Source of the DNA: Limosilactobacillus difficilis
GTDB taxonomy: Bacteria > Bacillota > Bacilli > Lactobacillales > Lactobacillaceae
Direction: 5' to 3'
NCBI RefSeq assembly: GCF_947387495.1
Contig: NZ_CANDNU010000003.1
Location: 1 to 64,000 of the forward strand
DNA: 64,000 bases
Position 1 is the stretch's first letter. Every line of letters begins with the position of its first letter. Below are positions 52,796 through 60,755 of this stretch, one piece after another. The position numbers and the translations under genes were made by a program. The notes under the pieces are model-generated. The model was not told the origin of the DNA, did no database searches, and saw only the letters and a list, made by a program, of their open reading frames with translations.

Positions 52796-52919
52796 ATTAG
52801 TTAAAAAATTAGGCATTCGTATTGGTGAATTGGAACTGGAAAACACAATGTTGAAAGTCCAATTGGAGGAGGCAAAAGATAATGGCGATCAAAGTCAAAA
52901 ATCTGGATCTGCAAAATGA
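52782..52919 (+). CDS. 45-residue coiled-coil tail-region protein
   Basis: Starts MDANKLVKKLGIRIGELELE, a charged heptad helix, with GGAGG before the ATG. It overlaps both neighbouring genes. Likely a small tail or baseplate accessory; no family recognised. Confidence 0.6.
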   Translation: MDANKLVKKLGIRIGELELENTMLKVQLEEAKDNGDQSQKSGSAK

Positions 52920-53361
52920 GCCAACACCCTTTCAGAATGACCAGGCTTATAAGCAGAAAAATCACAACTGGGCTGTACTGAGAAATTCATGGACATCAGT
53001 TGCTGAGCAAATTGATCAAGCCCTGAATGGCTACGATATTCGAATGGCCAACATGATCCATAGTGTTGCTCAGCCTAATGAAGTGGTTGATGCACGCGTC
53101 GATGCTTACGGTAAGAAATATAACTTACTAAAAGATCGTTTGGACGCGGACCAGCTTGCCGGTGTTACTACTATTGATTCGTCTGAGTATGGTATGCCAA
53201 ACGCCGAGAGTGATATTAGTGAGATTTTACAGATTAAAGATCTGACATCCACAAGCGCAAAACTAAAGTACCAGATTATTAAAGATGGCCTTAAAGTTCA
53301 GCTTCCCATGTGTGGGCTGGAGATCACTACCCTTAGTAAGATTGAGGTGGATGAAGCATGA
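52882..53361 (+). CDS. Baseplate-associated protein, BppU-like stretch
   Basis: A 159-residue protein. The segment NEVVDARVDAYGKKYNLLKD resembles the trimerising linker seen after BppU-type domains of lactobacillus phages. The beta-rich end (LKYQIIKDGLKVQL) may bind a partner. GGAGGAGG precedes the ATG. Structural role likely from position and pattern. Confidence 0.6.
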   Translation: MAIKVKNLDLQNEPTPFQNDQAYKQKNHNWAVLRNSWTSVAEQIDQALNGYDIRMANMIHSVAQPNEVVDARVDAYGKKYNLLKDRLDADQLAGVTTIDSSEYGMPNAESDISEILQIKDLTSTSAKLKYQIIKDGLKVQLPMCGLEITTLSKIEVDEA

Positions 53362-53531
53362 AACATGTAAAACTAATGAAAGCTGACAGCTTTGGAAATG
53401 AAGACCAGGTCCTACCGGAAACTGACTCTGCTTCAGTAATCGGCTTAGACACTCAACTCAAAACGATCAATCAAAGGTTGAAAAACATTGAAAATCAACT
53501 AAACCAGATTAATCGTAATCGAAACAGATAA
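53358..53531 (+). CDS. 57-residue tail-region protein
   Basis: Starts MKHVKLMKADSFGNEDQVLP and ends with a basic coiled coil (LKTINQRLKNIENQLNQINR). It overlaps the previous stop by ATGA. The N-terminal half is like the anchor of small fiber-attachment proteins. No family name. Confidence 0.6.
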   Translation: MKHVKLMKADSFGNEDQVLPETDSASVIGLDTQLKTINQRLKNIENQLNQINRNRNR

Positions 53532-53543
53532 GGAGATAAAATT

Positions 53544-54050
53544 ATGGCTGATAAAGATGTTTACTTAAAAAATGATAGCGGCGACACTTTGCTCCCAGCT
53601 TCTGACTGGAATATCTTGCAAAACAAACCGAGTAACCTTGTTACCAGTAATATGATGCCAACCGCTACAGGCTGGATGACAGATGGTATTGCCTTCGAAA
53701 ATGGTGCTTATGACTGGGACCACGGGACAGCTGGTGCTAACACGTGTTATCGTTACGTTGATTTTGGCAGTTTCAAGCTTGTCGAACTTAATGTCCACAT
53801 TGCTTTTAACAAAACAATTCCAAAGGGGCAAGAAATTCTAGCTGTACAGTGGCCAGATATCATCAAGCCTGATACTCGTGTCCACTCCTGGTACTTCGCA
53901 GGTGAAAATGCAACTTACTTTGACGACTGGGACGGTCCTTCAGGCCACAATGTTTGGGTTTATTTTGGTAATGCTGGCACTTCTGATACCAATACTCTAT
54001 ATGCTAATGCTGAGCTTTCCATGCACAAGACTTACATCACGACCGCCTAA
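53544..54050 (+). CDS. Putative receptor-binding or baseplate head protein
   Basis: A 168-residue beta-rich protein that starts MADKDVYLKNDSGDTLLPAS. It is rich in aromatic residues and Gly (SWYFAGENATYFDDWDGPSG), typical of small phage receptor-binding heads. AAGGAGAT precedes the ATG. No clear family match; the call is from composition and position between fiber and lysis genes. Confidence 0.55.
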   Translation: MADKDVYLKNDSGDTLLPASDWNILQNKPSNLVTSNMMPTATGWMTDGIAFENGAYDWDHGTAGANTCYRYVDFGSFKLVELNVHIAFNKTIPKGQEILAVQWPDIIKPDTRVHSWYFAGENATYFDDWDGPSGHNVWVYFGNAGTSDTNTLYANAELSMHKTYITTA

Positions 54051-54062
54051 GGGATGATTCTT

Positions 54063-54452
54063 ATGAGGAGAACTGTGTATCTTATTGAGATCGGAATAGA
54101 GACAATTGCAATTGGCTTCTATATGTTCCTTGACCATATGGCAATGCGTGATGACCCTCGCAGTCCAGCGGTTCATGCAATGCACCAATTAAATGGCACA
54201 AATTGGGCCGCAATAATGGTTATTTTTGGAGCAGCGATTATTGCTTTAGCACTAGTTGGCTACAGTAGCACAAGATTCATGTCATATGTCCTGATATTTG
54301 CAGGCGCGTTATGGTTCTTGTACTCGGTAGCCTTTTTTATTGCCGATTTAGACTTTGAACAGTTAAAAATTTCCACAATTTTGTCGTTTGGTGTATTTGT
54401 GGAGATTTTAACGGTTGCCTGGTTTAGTGATGATTGGAGGGGGCATCGGTAA
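54063..54452 (+). CDS. Multi-pass membrane protein before the lysis genes
   Basis: A 129-residue protein with about four membrane helices, including LIEIGIETIAIGFYMFL, AIMVIFGAAIIALALVGY and SYVLIFAGALWFLYSVAFFI. ATG 54063 has AAGGGA eight bases upstream. Position suggests an accessory lysis or holin-like protein, but the length and four helices are also compatible with an unrelated moron. Confidence 0.6.
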   Translation: MRRTVYLIEIGIETIAIGFYMFLDHMAMRDDPRSPAVHAMHQLNGTNWAAIMVIFGAAIIALALVGYSSTRFMSYVLIFAGALWFLYSVAFFIADLDFEQLKISTILSFGVFVEILTVAWFSDDWRGHR

Positions 54453-54454
54453 AT

Positions 54455-54781
54455 GTGGGTAATTACATTCAAGATCTACTAATTGCTGGTGTCGGTGCCT
54501 TGATTACTGCGCTTTTTAATTTTTACGGCACATCAAGCAAGAACGCTACTGATCGGGAGGGCATATACGCAAAGTATAGCCAAACCTTAGTAGATCGGAT
54601 TAATCAGCAAAATGAGATGATTAGTCAGCAGACAACGACGATTAATCATCTTCAACTTCAAGTAGAAACTTTGCAAGCACAGAATGATCGGCTACATGAA
54701 CAAATCAAATCATTGATTCAAAAGGTCAATAAGCTGTCACGTGTTGAAGAGAAAACTGAGGAGGAAATTAATGATGAATGA
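54455..54781 (+). CDS. Membrane-anchored coiled-coil protein (XhlA/spanin-like position)
   Basis: A protein of about 108 residues: one N-terminal helix (IQDLLIAGVGALITALFNF), then a long coiled coil (NHLQLQVETLQAQNDRLHEQ). The arrangement resembles hemolysin XhlA-type lysis accessories or small anchored rods. GTG 54455 is used; GGAGGGGG is 12 bases upstream. It overlaps the holin gene. Confidence 0.6.
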   Translation: MGNYIQDLLIAGVGALITALFNFYGTSSKNATDREGIYAKYSQTLVDRINQQNEMISQQTTTINHLQLQVETLQAQNDRLHEQIKSLIQKVNKLSRVEEKTEEEINDE

Positions 54782-55220
54782 AATTATCAATGCCATTCCG
54801 GAGTATGTACTAACCGCCGTTATTTCAGCGGTTTTTATTTTTGCAATTAAGTATGTTCGCACTTACGTACATGGCAAGGCTTTACACGCTAAAACGGTGC
54901 AGTCAAAGGAACTTTGGTCATTTATTGATCAGGTATCCGAAACAGCTGTGACGTCCCTGGTGGGTACTGATAAGGCCGGTGATCAGAAGTTCGAAGATGC
55001 TACGAAGCTGGTCCAGGACGCGCTTAAGAAACAAGGCTTCACAACTGTGGATGTTAAGCAGATCGAAGCAGCTGTACAAGCGGCCTATGAAAAGTCACCA
55101 CTGACGCCAACGGCTACACCAGAAGCTGGAAAAGACCCAGTGTTGGAAGCCATTAAGACAGCTCCAAACCGAGCCAATGATATTAGTAAGGAGGCGCAGT
55201 CATGTCAATCTGTACAGTAG
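54771..55220 (+). CDS. Phage holin, LLH family
   Basis: A 149-residue holin with one N-terminal membrane helix (EYVLTAVISAVFIFAIKYVR), then a soluble helical part. In that part, KFEDATKLVQDALKKQGFTT and QIEAAVQAAYEK match the LLH family. It forms holes in the membrane that release the endolysin. GAGGAGG precedes ATG 54771. It overlaps the endolysin gene. Confidence 0.85.
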   Translation: MMNEIINAIPEYVLTAVISAVFIFAIKYVRTYVHGKALHAKTVQSKELWSFIDQVSETAVTSLVGTDKAGDQKFEDATKLVQDALKKQGFTTVDVKQIEAAVQAAYEKSPLTPTATPEAGKDPVLEAIKTAPNRANDISKEAQSCQSVQ

Positions 55221-56461
55221 ATGTTTATTCCGGAAGCTCCGATAGTATTATTCGTGACAGTCACGCGCAAGGCGTGATCATCAAGGCGACTCAAGGGACA
55301 GGCTATGTCAATCCAGCATGTAATCATCAGTGGGACTTAGCTGGTTCTCTAAACAAGCTACGTGGTCTGTATCACTATGCTGGTGGCGGCAATCCAGAGA
55401 GCGAAGCGCAGTATTTCATCAATAACACCAAGAACTACGTTGGCAAAGGTATTCTGATTCTTGACTGGGAATCATACCAAAACGCTAGTTGGGGTAACAC
55501 CAGCTGGGCTTATCGTTTTGTGAATGAAGTTCATCGTTTGACCGGTGTTTGGCCACTGATCTACGTGCAAGAGTCCGCGCTCTGGCAAGTTGCCAATTGT
55601 GCCAACATCTGCGGTGTGTGGGTAGCAAAATATGCTTCTATGAATTGGAACAGTTGGGTTTTGCCAAATATGAACGTTTCCCACGGAGCCTTTGCCGCTT
55701 TGACTGGCTGGCAGTATACCGGTGGTGATATGGACCGGTCAATCTTTTTCATTAATGCGACAGAATGGAATCGCTTGGCTAACCCGGCTGGCAATTCAGG
55801 CTGGCAAGGCTCTGGCGATAACTGGCAATACTATGAAAAAGGTGCAGCAGTTAAAAGCGACTGGCGCAAGATTGACGGCAAGTGGTTCCACTTTGATGGC
55901 AACGGTAATGCGCAGACAGGTTGGCAAAAGATCAATGATCATTGGTACTTCTTCAATGATAAACATGATGGTGCCTACGGCAGTGCTTTAACCAGTTGGC
56001 AAAACATTAATAACAAATGGTACTACATGGACCCTACGAATGCCTGGTGTGCTACTGGCTGGCAGAAGTTAGACGATCGCTGGTTCTACTTTGACACCAA
56101 AAATGCTTGGCTGATGTCCGGCTTGCAAGTAATCAACGGTCACACGTACTACTTGAATCCGAAACATGATGGTACCTTTGGTGCTGCCCTAACTGGCTGG
56201 CAGGAATGCGACGGCAAGAAATACTACTTCGACAAGAGCAACTGCTGGGCGGTCACTGGGAAACAGACCATTGACGGCGTTGAGTATGTCTTTGCAGACA
56301 ATGGATCTTTGCAAGGACAAAAACAACAGCCGGTTCAACCAAATCCTAACCCAGTGAAAAAGAGTACGTTGTCAGACGCTGATCGTCAGGCAATCGAAAA
56401 CGATCTTAAACCGTACATTCAAGAGGTAGTGAAGCAAGAACTAGCTAACAATGGGAGGTGA
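55202..56461 (+). CDS. Endolysin: GH25 muramidase with choline-binding-like repeats
   Basis: A 419-residue lysin. The GH25 domain (residues 1-195) has the acidic pair D88 and E90 in ILDWESYQ and Asp7 near the start. About six aromatic repeats follow (for example GWQKINDHWYFFND and GWQKLDDRWFYFD), of the choline/glucan-binding type. A Pro/Lys/Gln linker and a short charged helix end the protein. AAGGAGG precedes the ATG. It cuts the glycan backbone of peptidoglycan at the end of the lytic cycle. Confidence 0.93.
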   Translation: MSICTVDVYSGSSDSIIRDSHAQGVIIKATQGTGYVNPACNHQWDLAGSLNKLRGLYHYAGGGNPESEAQYFINNTKNYVGKGILILDWESYQNASWGNTSWAYRFVNEVHRLTGVWPLIYVQESALWQVANCANICGVWVAKYASMNWNSWVLPNMNVSHGAFAALTGWQYTGGDMDRSIFFINATEWNRLANPAGNSGWQGSGDNWQYYEKGAAVKSDWRKIDGKWFHFDGNGNAQTGWQKINDHWYFFNDKHDGAYGSALTSWQNINNKWYYMDPTNAWCATGWQKLDDRWFYFDTKNAWLMSGLQVINGHTYYLNPKHDGTFGAALTGWQECDGKKYYFDKSNCWAVTGKQTIDGVEYVFADNGSLQGQKQQPVQPNPNPVKKSTLSDADRQAIENDLKPYIQEVVKQELANNGR

Positions 56462-56465
56462 CTAG

Positions 56466-57098
56466 ATGAATGACGTTAAAGCATTGTCACCGCTAATCCA
56501 AAAGCGCACTGAAGGTGTACAGACTTATCTCTTTCAACTTATGCAAAATAACCGGCCGGCTTTTCCAGAAGATAAATATCGGTATGTCGCTTCTTTTGCG
56601 ACTTCTGATTCTTTGGTTAAGCAGGTCGATATGAAAATTAATCAAGAATTAATCGAGTTTGATTCTGACCAGATTCTTGATTTGCCAGCAGGCGTTTATC
56701 GGCTCGAAATCTATGAGATGATCAACGATGCGATTCACGCTATCTTTCCATCTGATCGTGACTTCAAGTTTCAAGTGCTTTACAACACGCTGGACTTACC
56801 AACAGGTAAAGTTTCATCACTGACACTAGACGAGTTCAAAAAGCAGTTTACCGACCTAGCTAAGCATATTTCAACCGGCACTTTTGAATCGCCGAAGTTC
56901 AAAGCCGGCGAGGTTACCACTGTTGATCCTGATCAACCAGCATCGGTTGAGATGGTAACTGCTGACGATGGAACGGTGACGATTAACTATCACATTCCAC
57001 GAGGAAAAGATGGCGATAGCTGGAAACCTTACATTGCAACCGATGGACACTGGCATATCAAACTTTTAGATAAACCAACAGAAAGTGAGGAAAACTAA
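56466..57098 (+). CDS. Adhesion/baseplate protein downstream of the endolysin
   Basis: A 210-residue protein. The N-terminal half ([40 protein letters not shown]) resembles BppU-like anchoring domains. The C-terminus ends with a module, [20 protein letters not shown] then HIKL, that is repeated almost exactly at the end of the next protein. GGGAGGTG precedes the ATG. It is probably a tail-tip adhesin component. Confidence 0.6.
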   Translation: MNDVKALSPLIQKRTEGVQTYLFQLMQNNRPAFPEDKYRYVASFATSDSLVKQVDMKINQELIEFDSDQILDLPAGVYRLEIYEMINDAIHAIFPSDRDFKFQVLYNTLDLPTGKVSSLTLDEFKKQFTDLAKHISTGTFESPKFKAGEVTTVDPDQPASVEMVTADDGTVTINYHIPRGKDGDSWKPYIATDGHWHIKLLDKPTESEEN

Positions 57099-57100
57099 TT

Positions 57101-57634
57101 ATGGCATTACAAGCAGATATTGATTTAGGCGTTGTCGCACGTGGACCAAAGGGTGAAACTGGCCCTGTCGGACCTCAAGGCCCCGAAGGTAAGCAAGGCC
57201 CTCAAGGTGAGCAAGGAATTCAAGGCAAGCAAGGGGAACAAGGGGTTCCGGGTCCACAAGGCCCAGCCGGTAAAGGATTCAATGTTGATAAGACTTATCC
57301 TTCGGTTGCTGAAATGAACGCCCATTTTGCCGATGACATCAAAGAGGGCGACATGGCAATGATCGCCAGCAACGTTGATGACCCTGATAACGCTAAACTT
57401 TATATTCGGTCTAACGATACGATGAAATTCTTGGCGGACTTATCTGGTGCACAAGGTATCAAAGGCGATAAGGGTGACCAAGGCCCTCAAGGCGAACAAG
57501 GGATTCCGGGAACTACAGGTGCACAAGGCCCAACCGGTGAACGTGGACCGGTTGGCTTCACTTACGAACCCTACATCGCTGACGATGGCAATTGGCACAT
57601 CAAGCTAGTAAACCCTGACGGATCCACTAACTAA
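57101..57634 (+). CDS. Collagen-like phage protein
   Basis: A 177-residue protein with two collagen-type Gly-X-Y blocks: about 15 triplets near the start ([15 protein letters not shown]-like) and about 12 near the end ([16 protein letters not shown]-like). They flank a globular insert ([19 protein letters not shown]). The C-terminus repeats the [13 protein letters not shown] module of the previous gene. Such phage proteins form rigid trimeric fibers. Confidence 0.85.
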   Translation: MALQADIDLGVVARGPKGETGPVGPQGPEGKQGPQGEQGIQGKQGEQGVPGPQGPAGKGFNVDKTYPSVAEMNAHFADDIKEGDMAMIASNVDDPDNAKLYIRSNDTMKFLADLSGAQGIKGDKGDQGPQGEQGIPGTTGAQGPTGERGPVGFTYEPYIADDGNWHIKLVNPDGSTN

Positions 57635-57646
57635 GGAGGTGGTCCT

Positions 57647-57814
57647 ATGGCAGACAATCAATTGCCTAGCGACATCGACTTAAAGGTTCCGGCTCGGGGG
57701 CCTGCTGGAAAAGATGGCAAGTCACCGATAAGAGGACAAGACTACTGGACCCAAGCAGACCAAGACGCTATCAAGCAGTGGATCGAAAACGCAATTCTCA
57801 ATGGTAAATGGTAA
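57647..57814 (+). CDS. Short collagen-like/adhesion accessory protein
   Basis: A 55-residue protein that starts MADNQLPSDIDLKVPARGPA and contains GKDGK. This N-terminus matches that of the collagen-like protein ([13 protein letters not shown]), so it looks like a shortened paralogue with a different C-terminus (QDAIKQWIENAILNGKW). AAGGAGGTGG precedes the ATG. Confidence 0.65.
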   Translation: MADNQLPSDIDLKVPARGPAGKDGKSPIRGQDYWTQADQDAIKQWIENAILNGKW

Positions 57815-57868
57815 ACGAAGTGTCATTCGATAGGATGGAAATTTTTCTATATAGGAAGGAGTGAGTTC

Positions 57869-58390
57869 ATGGTTACACTTTCACAACAACTGAAATTGCT
57901 GGCTGACGGCTTCCGCAAGCGTTACGGCAAAACGGAAACTCTGACACTGGCAGATATGACTAAGCTAGTAACGCCACCTGCTTTTCCGAGTGGGACTGAC
58001 TTGCTGGGTGGCAAGCCAGTTCACTTAGGCATATCCAAATTGGATGGTGAAGACCCATCAGATACAGACGTGCCTTTTCAAATAGTTGCAGTCCCACCTA
58101 AGATGAGTGTTCCGATTACTTTATCAATCACTGTTTCAAGCGTCTCATATTTGAGTTCTACCGACAGCAAGTTAATCTTCCACAGTGATGAAAAGGGAGA
58201 TATTCCAATTACATTGCCTAATATGCAGCCTAACTACGTGGAGGGTAAGACACTAATAAAAACCATTACGGCAAAAATTCCAGCTAACACTTTTATTGAT
58301 AGTGACATTGTCAAATGGCGTATAAAAGCGTTGAATGAATGTTCAGTTGGTAATTTGGAAAAGATTGTCGCCACCTATGTGGGGGGGTAG
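57869..58390 (+). CDS. Putative phage adhesin/tail accessory protein
   Basis: A 173-residue protein that starts MVTLSQQLKLLADGFRKRYG and continues with LTLADMTKLV. This is the N-terminal pattern of several lactobacillus phage receptor-binding or fiber-associated proteins. A beta-rich domain follows. It is the last late gene before the terminator. AAGGAGTG precedes the ATG. Confidence 0.6.
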   Translation: MVTLSQQLKLLADGFRKRYGKTETLTLADMTKLVTPPAFPSGTDLLGGKPVHLGISKLDGEDPSDTDVPFQIVAVPPKMSVPITLSITVSSVSYLSSTDSKLIFHSDEKGDIPITLPNMQPNYVEGKTLIKTITAKIPANTFIDSDIVKWRIKALNECSVGNLEKIVATYVGG

Positions 58391-58705
58391 TTAACCGCCT
58401 CCTTAGTGCTTTTACCTCCTTGATTGGAGGGGGCGATTATGGACGAGAAAAGTTACTGTTGTCGCAATAGCCGAATGACTTAAAGCAAGAATTACAAGGA
58501 TTTTTTCAACACCCCTGATCGGCAGAAATGCTGGTCAGGGGCTTTTTTCGTAGGATCAGTTTTTTTAAAGCCATTCTTCATTATTGACAGTTGACAGCCA
58601 TTCTCAGCATTTTTTTTGGCAAGTAGTGTTTTACACATTTGATGCGAAAAACTTCTTATACTGGAACTGGTGCGTTTTTTGCTCATAAATTTAATAAAAA
58701 TGTGA
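58391..58705. other. Gap after the last late gene
   Basis: No convincing gene. It holds a CGCCTCC/GGAGGGGGCG inverted repeat (58396-58433), a very short frame after a good ribosome site (14 codons from ATG 58439), and a strong terminator at 58512-58548. Confidence 0.5.
58512..58548 (+). terminator. Late-operon terminator
   Basis: CCCCTGATC (58512-58520) pairs with GGTCAGGGG (58533-58541) and is followed by six T's. Confidence 0.85.
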
Positions 58706-58711
58706 TATACT
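58703..58711 (+). promoter_or_regulatory. Extended -10 promoter near attR
   Basis: TGATATACT has the TG-N-TATACT extended -10 form. No strong -35 is needed in this class. It precedes the small membrane gene at 58860 by a leader of about 140 bp. Confidence 0.5.
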
Positions 58712-58859
58712 CAGAGAGTCGTTAATGATTAAGCGTCTAAATGTACTGTCTTTTTCTTGTAACTAAGGACCTACAGAAAGGACGTGGTTATCATGAGCGT
58801 ATCTAAGTGTGTACGTTTAGTAATTGAACGTTCTTTGAATATTTACAAAGGACATGCTT

Positions 58860-59033
58860 ATGCACATTCCAGACCTGATGCAGGGTTTTGCCAAAGTTAT
58901 TATGGCTATGCATGGTCTGCCTATTATCGTAAACATGGGTATTTTATTGGTTGTATTGGTAATGATTGTGTTGCTTTACCGTTTTGGCATTGCCTATCTC
59001 GACCATATTTACCCAAAAAGAAAAAGCCATTAG
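58860..59033 (+). CDS. 57-residue membrane protein near the prophage end
   Basis: Starts MHIPDLMQGFAKVIMAMHGL, then a strong membrane helix (MGILLVVLVMIVLLYRFG) and a basic tail YPKRKSH. AAAGGA is seven bases before the ATG. It is preceded by its own promoter and followed by a terminator overlapping its end. The unit stands apart from the late operon, next to attR, so it may be expressed in the lysogen. An overlapping frame (58784-59038) is Cys/Tyr-rich and looks like a shadow. Confidence 0.55.
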   Translation: MHIPDLMQGFAKVIMAMHGLPIIVNMGILLVVLVMIVLLYRFGIAYLDHIYPKRKSH

Positions 59034-59053
59034 TTTAAAACCAATGGCTTATT
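59024..59053 (+). terminator. Terminator of the small membrane gene
   Basis: AAGCCATT (59024-59031) pairs with AATGGCTT (59043-59050), followed by ATT. It overlaps the stop codon. Confidence 0.6.
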
Positions 59054-59108
59054 AAAAAGCTAGACAGTACAGCAGACGCAATGATACACAGAAAATTATT
59101 AACGTCAA

Positions 59109-59144
59109 GTAATCACGTCACAGACAAGCGTGGTTACTTTTTTT
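59109..59144. terminator. Stem-loop with T-run in the attR-side gap
   Basis: GTAATCACG (59109-59117) pairs with CGTGGTTAC (59129-59137) with one G-U pair, followed by seven T's. No gene lies just upstream on the plus strand besides the small membrane gene. The gap 59054-59340 is otherwise empty of convincing genes. Confidence 0.6.
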
Positions 59145-59340
59145 GTACATTAGTATAGTAAAATAGATGTCAAACAAATGCAAGTACTCTATTAATAAAG
59201 TACTTAAAGACTTCAGCACAGTTATTTATCTATAAAGAACATGAACGTAAATGTGCAGAAGATTGAACTTAGCCACTCAATCAGATGTACGTTGTCAGCC
59301 TTGCTTGCCTCGTGCTTGCAGGGCTTTTTATGTGTGATTT

Positions 59341-59361
59341 TGTGTGCCAAATGTGTGCCAA
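59341..59361. repeat. Probable integrase arm-type site (right)
   Basis: TGTGTGCCAAATGTGTGCCA plus one A, in the same orientation as 15172-15192 and matching it at 20 of 21 positions. It is 120 bp inside the tRNA-proximal att core. Confidence 0.6.
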
Positions 59362-59404
59362 CCTTGTTATTTTATGTTGTTTTTCAATATTTTAGTAAAA
59401 CAAT

Positions 59405-59449
59405 AAAACACCCTGAAACGCTGTTAAATCAACATTTCAGGGTGTTTTT
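59405..59449. terminator. Bidirectional terminator at the prophage edge
   Basis: AAACACCCTGAAA (59406-59418) pairs perfectly with TTTCAGGGTGTTT (59435-59447), with A and T tracts on both sides. It now also ends the tRNA-Ser transcript from the minus strand. Confidence 0.85.
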
Positions 59450-59481
59450 GTTATTCTTGAATTTTGTTCAAGATTCATTAA

Positions 59482-59497
59482 AAAAGGAGAGTACAGG
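59482..59497. repeat. att core, tRNA-proximal end
   Basis: AAAAGGAGAGTACAGG, identical to 15118-15133. It covers the 3' acceptor strand and part of the T-stem of the tRNA-Ser gene, so integration leaves the tRNA intact. Confidence 0.9.
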
Positions 59498-59572
59498 GGT
59501 CGAACCTGCTCGCCGGGATTAACCGGTTCGTCGGATTTCGAGTCCGATGCATTACCGTTCTGCCAACTCTCC
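59485..59572 (-). tRNA. tRNA-Ser (anticodon CGA)
   Basis: A class II tRNA of 88 nt. The acceptor GGAGAGT pairs with ACTCTCC, the anticodon stem TCGGA/TCCGA holds the loop CTCGAAA, the long variable arm is present, and the T-loop is TTCGACC. It reads UCG serine codons. CCA is not encoded. The base after the acceptor stem is T, whereas bacterial tRNA-Ser normally has G73. The same T occurs in both att copies. Confidence 0.9.
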
Positions 59573-59665
59573 ATAAAGCAACATCAGTATTATATCAAGG
59601 ATGATGCAGAAGGTAAAGGGGCAAATGCTAGTTGGACACCTGTTTTAGATTTTCGTTATCTGAAA

Positions 59666-60292
59666 TTATTCAATGTCGTCGCGAAGTAAACCGACGACTT
59701 TGCCAAGAATAGTGACTTTCTCTAAAATGATCGGATCCATGTGATCATTTTCTGGTTGCAAGCGGTAGTGGTCTTTTTCTTTGTAAAAACGTTTGCAGGT
59801 TGCTTCGTTGTCGTCGGTCATTGCGATCACTACTTCACCATTTTCGGCTGTACTTTGCCGTTGGACAATCACTTTGTCACCGTTGAGAATTCCCATGTTG
59901 ATCATTGAATTACCATGAATCTGAAGCATAAACAGGTCATCATGATTGTTAAGTGTTGGTGGAATCGGGAAATAGTCAGTGGCATTTTGCTCGGCCAGAA
60001 TAGGTTCGCCGGCTGCCACTTCACCGAGTAAAGGCATTTTATCATTTTGGGGATGGATCCCCAAGACTTCTAAGCCTTGCGGAGTAATCTCTAAAGCCCG
60101 TGGTTTAGCAGGGTCTTTTTGAAGATAGCCTTCTTTAATGAGACGAGTGATATGACCATGCACGGTGCTGGTCGACGAAAGACCAACGGCAGTGCAAATT
60201 TCACGCACAGTTGGCGGAAAGCCATGCTCACTGACTTGACGATTAATAAAGCTGAGGACAGCCATTCGTTTGTTATAAGCTGATTTTGGCAT
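59666..60292 (-). CDS. lexA: SOS repressor LexA
   Basis: A 208-residue repressor of DNA-damage genes that cleaves itself when activated by RecA. The N-terminal winged helix-turn-helix includes [21 protein letters not shown]. The Ala-Gly cleavage site is in GEVAAGEP. The catalytic Ser is in [11 protein letters not shown] and the Lys in [11 protein letters not shown] 60292 has GAGGTG upstream. An SOS box lies in the divergent promoter region, consistent with autoregulation. Confidence 0.96.
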   Translation of the reverse strand: MPKSAYNKRMAVLSFINRQVSEHGFPPTVREICTAVGLSSTSTVHGHITRLIKEGYLQKDPAKPRALEITPQGLEVLGIHPQNDKMPLLGEVAAGEPILAEQNATDYFPIPPTLNNHDDLFMLQIHGNSMINMGILNGDKVIVQRQSTAENGEVVIAMTDDNEATCKRFYKEKDHYRLQPENDHMDPIILEKVTILGKVVGLLRDDIE

Positions 60293-60356
60293 TAGTGACA
60301 CCTCATGGATCCTTTTATTGATACTAATCCACTATAACATATGTAACTTCTTCTTG

Positions 60357-60370
60357 CAAACATACGTTCG
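60357..60370 (-). promoter_or_regulatory. LexA-binding SOS box
   Basis: Read on the minus strand, CGAACGTATGTTTG matches the Gram-positive SOS consensus CGAAC-N4-GTTCG at all but one of ten positions. It lies between lexA and the divergent YnzC-like gene and could control both. Confidence 0.85.
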
Positions 60371-60437
60371 AATGATTTGCCATTCTTGCAATCTGCTTAG
60401 TGCTTTTGTAAACTTAGGGAAAAACGGGGTGAAGAGA

Positions 60438-60683
60438 TTGGCAGCAGAAAACGAACAAGACCGTTTGCTCAAACGCATTAATGAATTGGCAAAAAAAAAT
60501 AAGTCGGAGGGTTTAACAGCGGAAGAAAAAGCTGAGCGCAAAAAATTGCGTGATGAATATCTTAAAAATTTTCGCGAAGCCTTTCGCAGCAATGTTGAAC
60601 ACATGCGTATTTATGACAAGCAGGGTAAAGAAGTTACACCAAAAAAGCTGCAGGATGTTCAACGCAAAAAGGGTTTGCGCTAA
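60438..60683 (+). CDS. DUF896 (YnzC-like) protein
   Basis: An 81-residue helical, charged protein with the DUF896 pattern: RLLKRINELAKKNKSEGLTA, then EEKAERKKLRDEYLKNFR and RSNVEHMRIYD. In Bacillus subtilis ynzC belongs to the LexA-controlled yneA operon, so its position opposite lexA with an SOS box between fits. The start TTG 60438 follows GGGGTG; GTG 60429 is possible. Confidence 0.88.
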   Translation: MAAENEQDRLLKRINELAKKNKSEGLTAEEKAERKKLRDEYLKNFREAFRSNVEHMRIYDKQGKEVTPKKLQDVQRKKGLR

Positions 60684-60755
60684 ATAGGCTTTGCACAAAG
60701 TCACGAAGATGTGTAACATAGGTTGAGTAAACGTTTATCAAGGAGGAACTGAATC

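Larger units (their letters stand above)
15118..59497. mobile_element. Integrated siphovirus-type prophage, about 44.4 kb
   Basis: A full prophage lies between direct 16-bp att cores. In order it carries: integrase and lysogeny genes (minus strand), divergent control region, early and replication genes, late regulator, packaging with probable cos site, HK97-type head, long tail with tape measure, adhesion genes and lysis genes. No broken structural gene was seen among the essential functions, so it may be inducible. It is inserted at the 3' end of tRNA-Ser(CGA). The layout is typical of temperate Lactobacillaceae siphoviruses. Confidence 0.95.

Noticed and set aside
58492-58686. Minus-strand frame of 64 codons
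   Set aside because: It reads through the late terminator, has no ribosome site and has an unnatural composition.
58784-59038. Frame of 84 codons overlapping the small membrane gene
   Set aside because: It is rich in Cys, Tyr and His without a pattern, and the overlapping frame from 58860 has a better ribosome site and a clear membrane helix.
59241-59522. Plus-strand frame of 93 codons at the prophage edge
   Set aside because: It crosses a strong terminator, the att core and the tRNA gene, so it cannot be a conserved protein.
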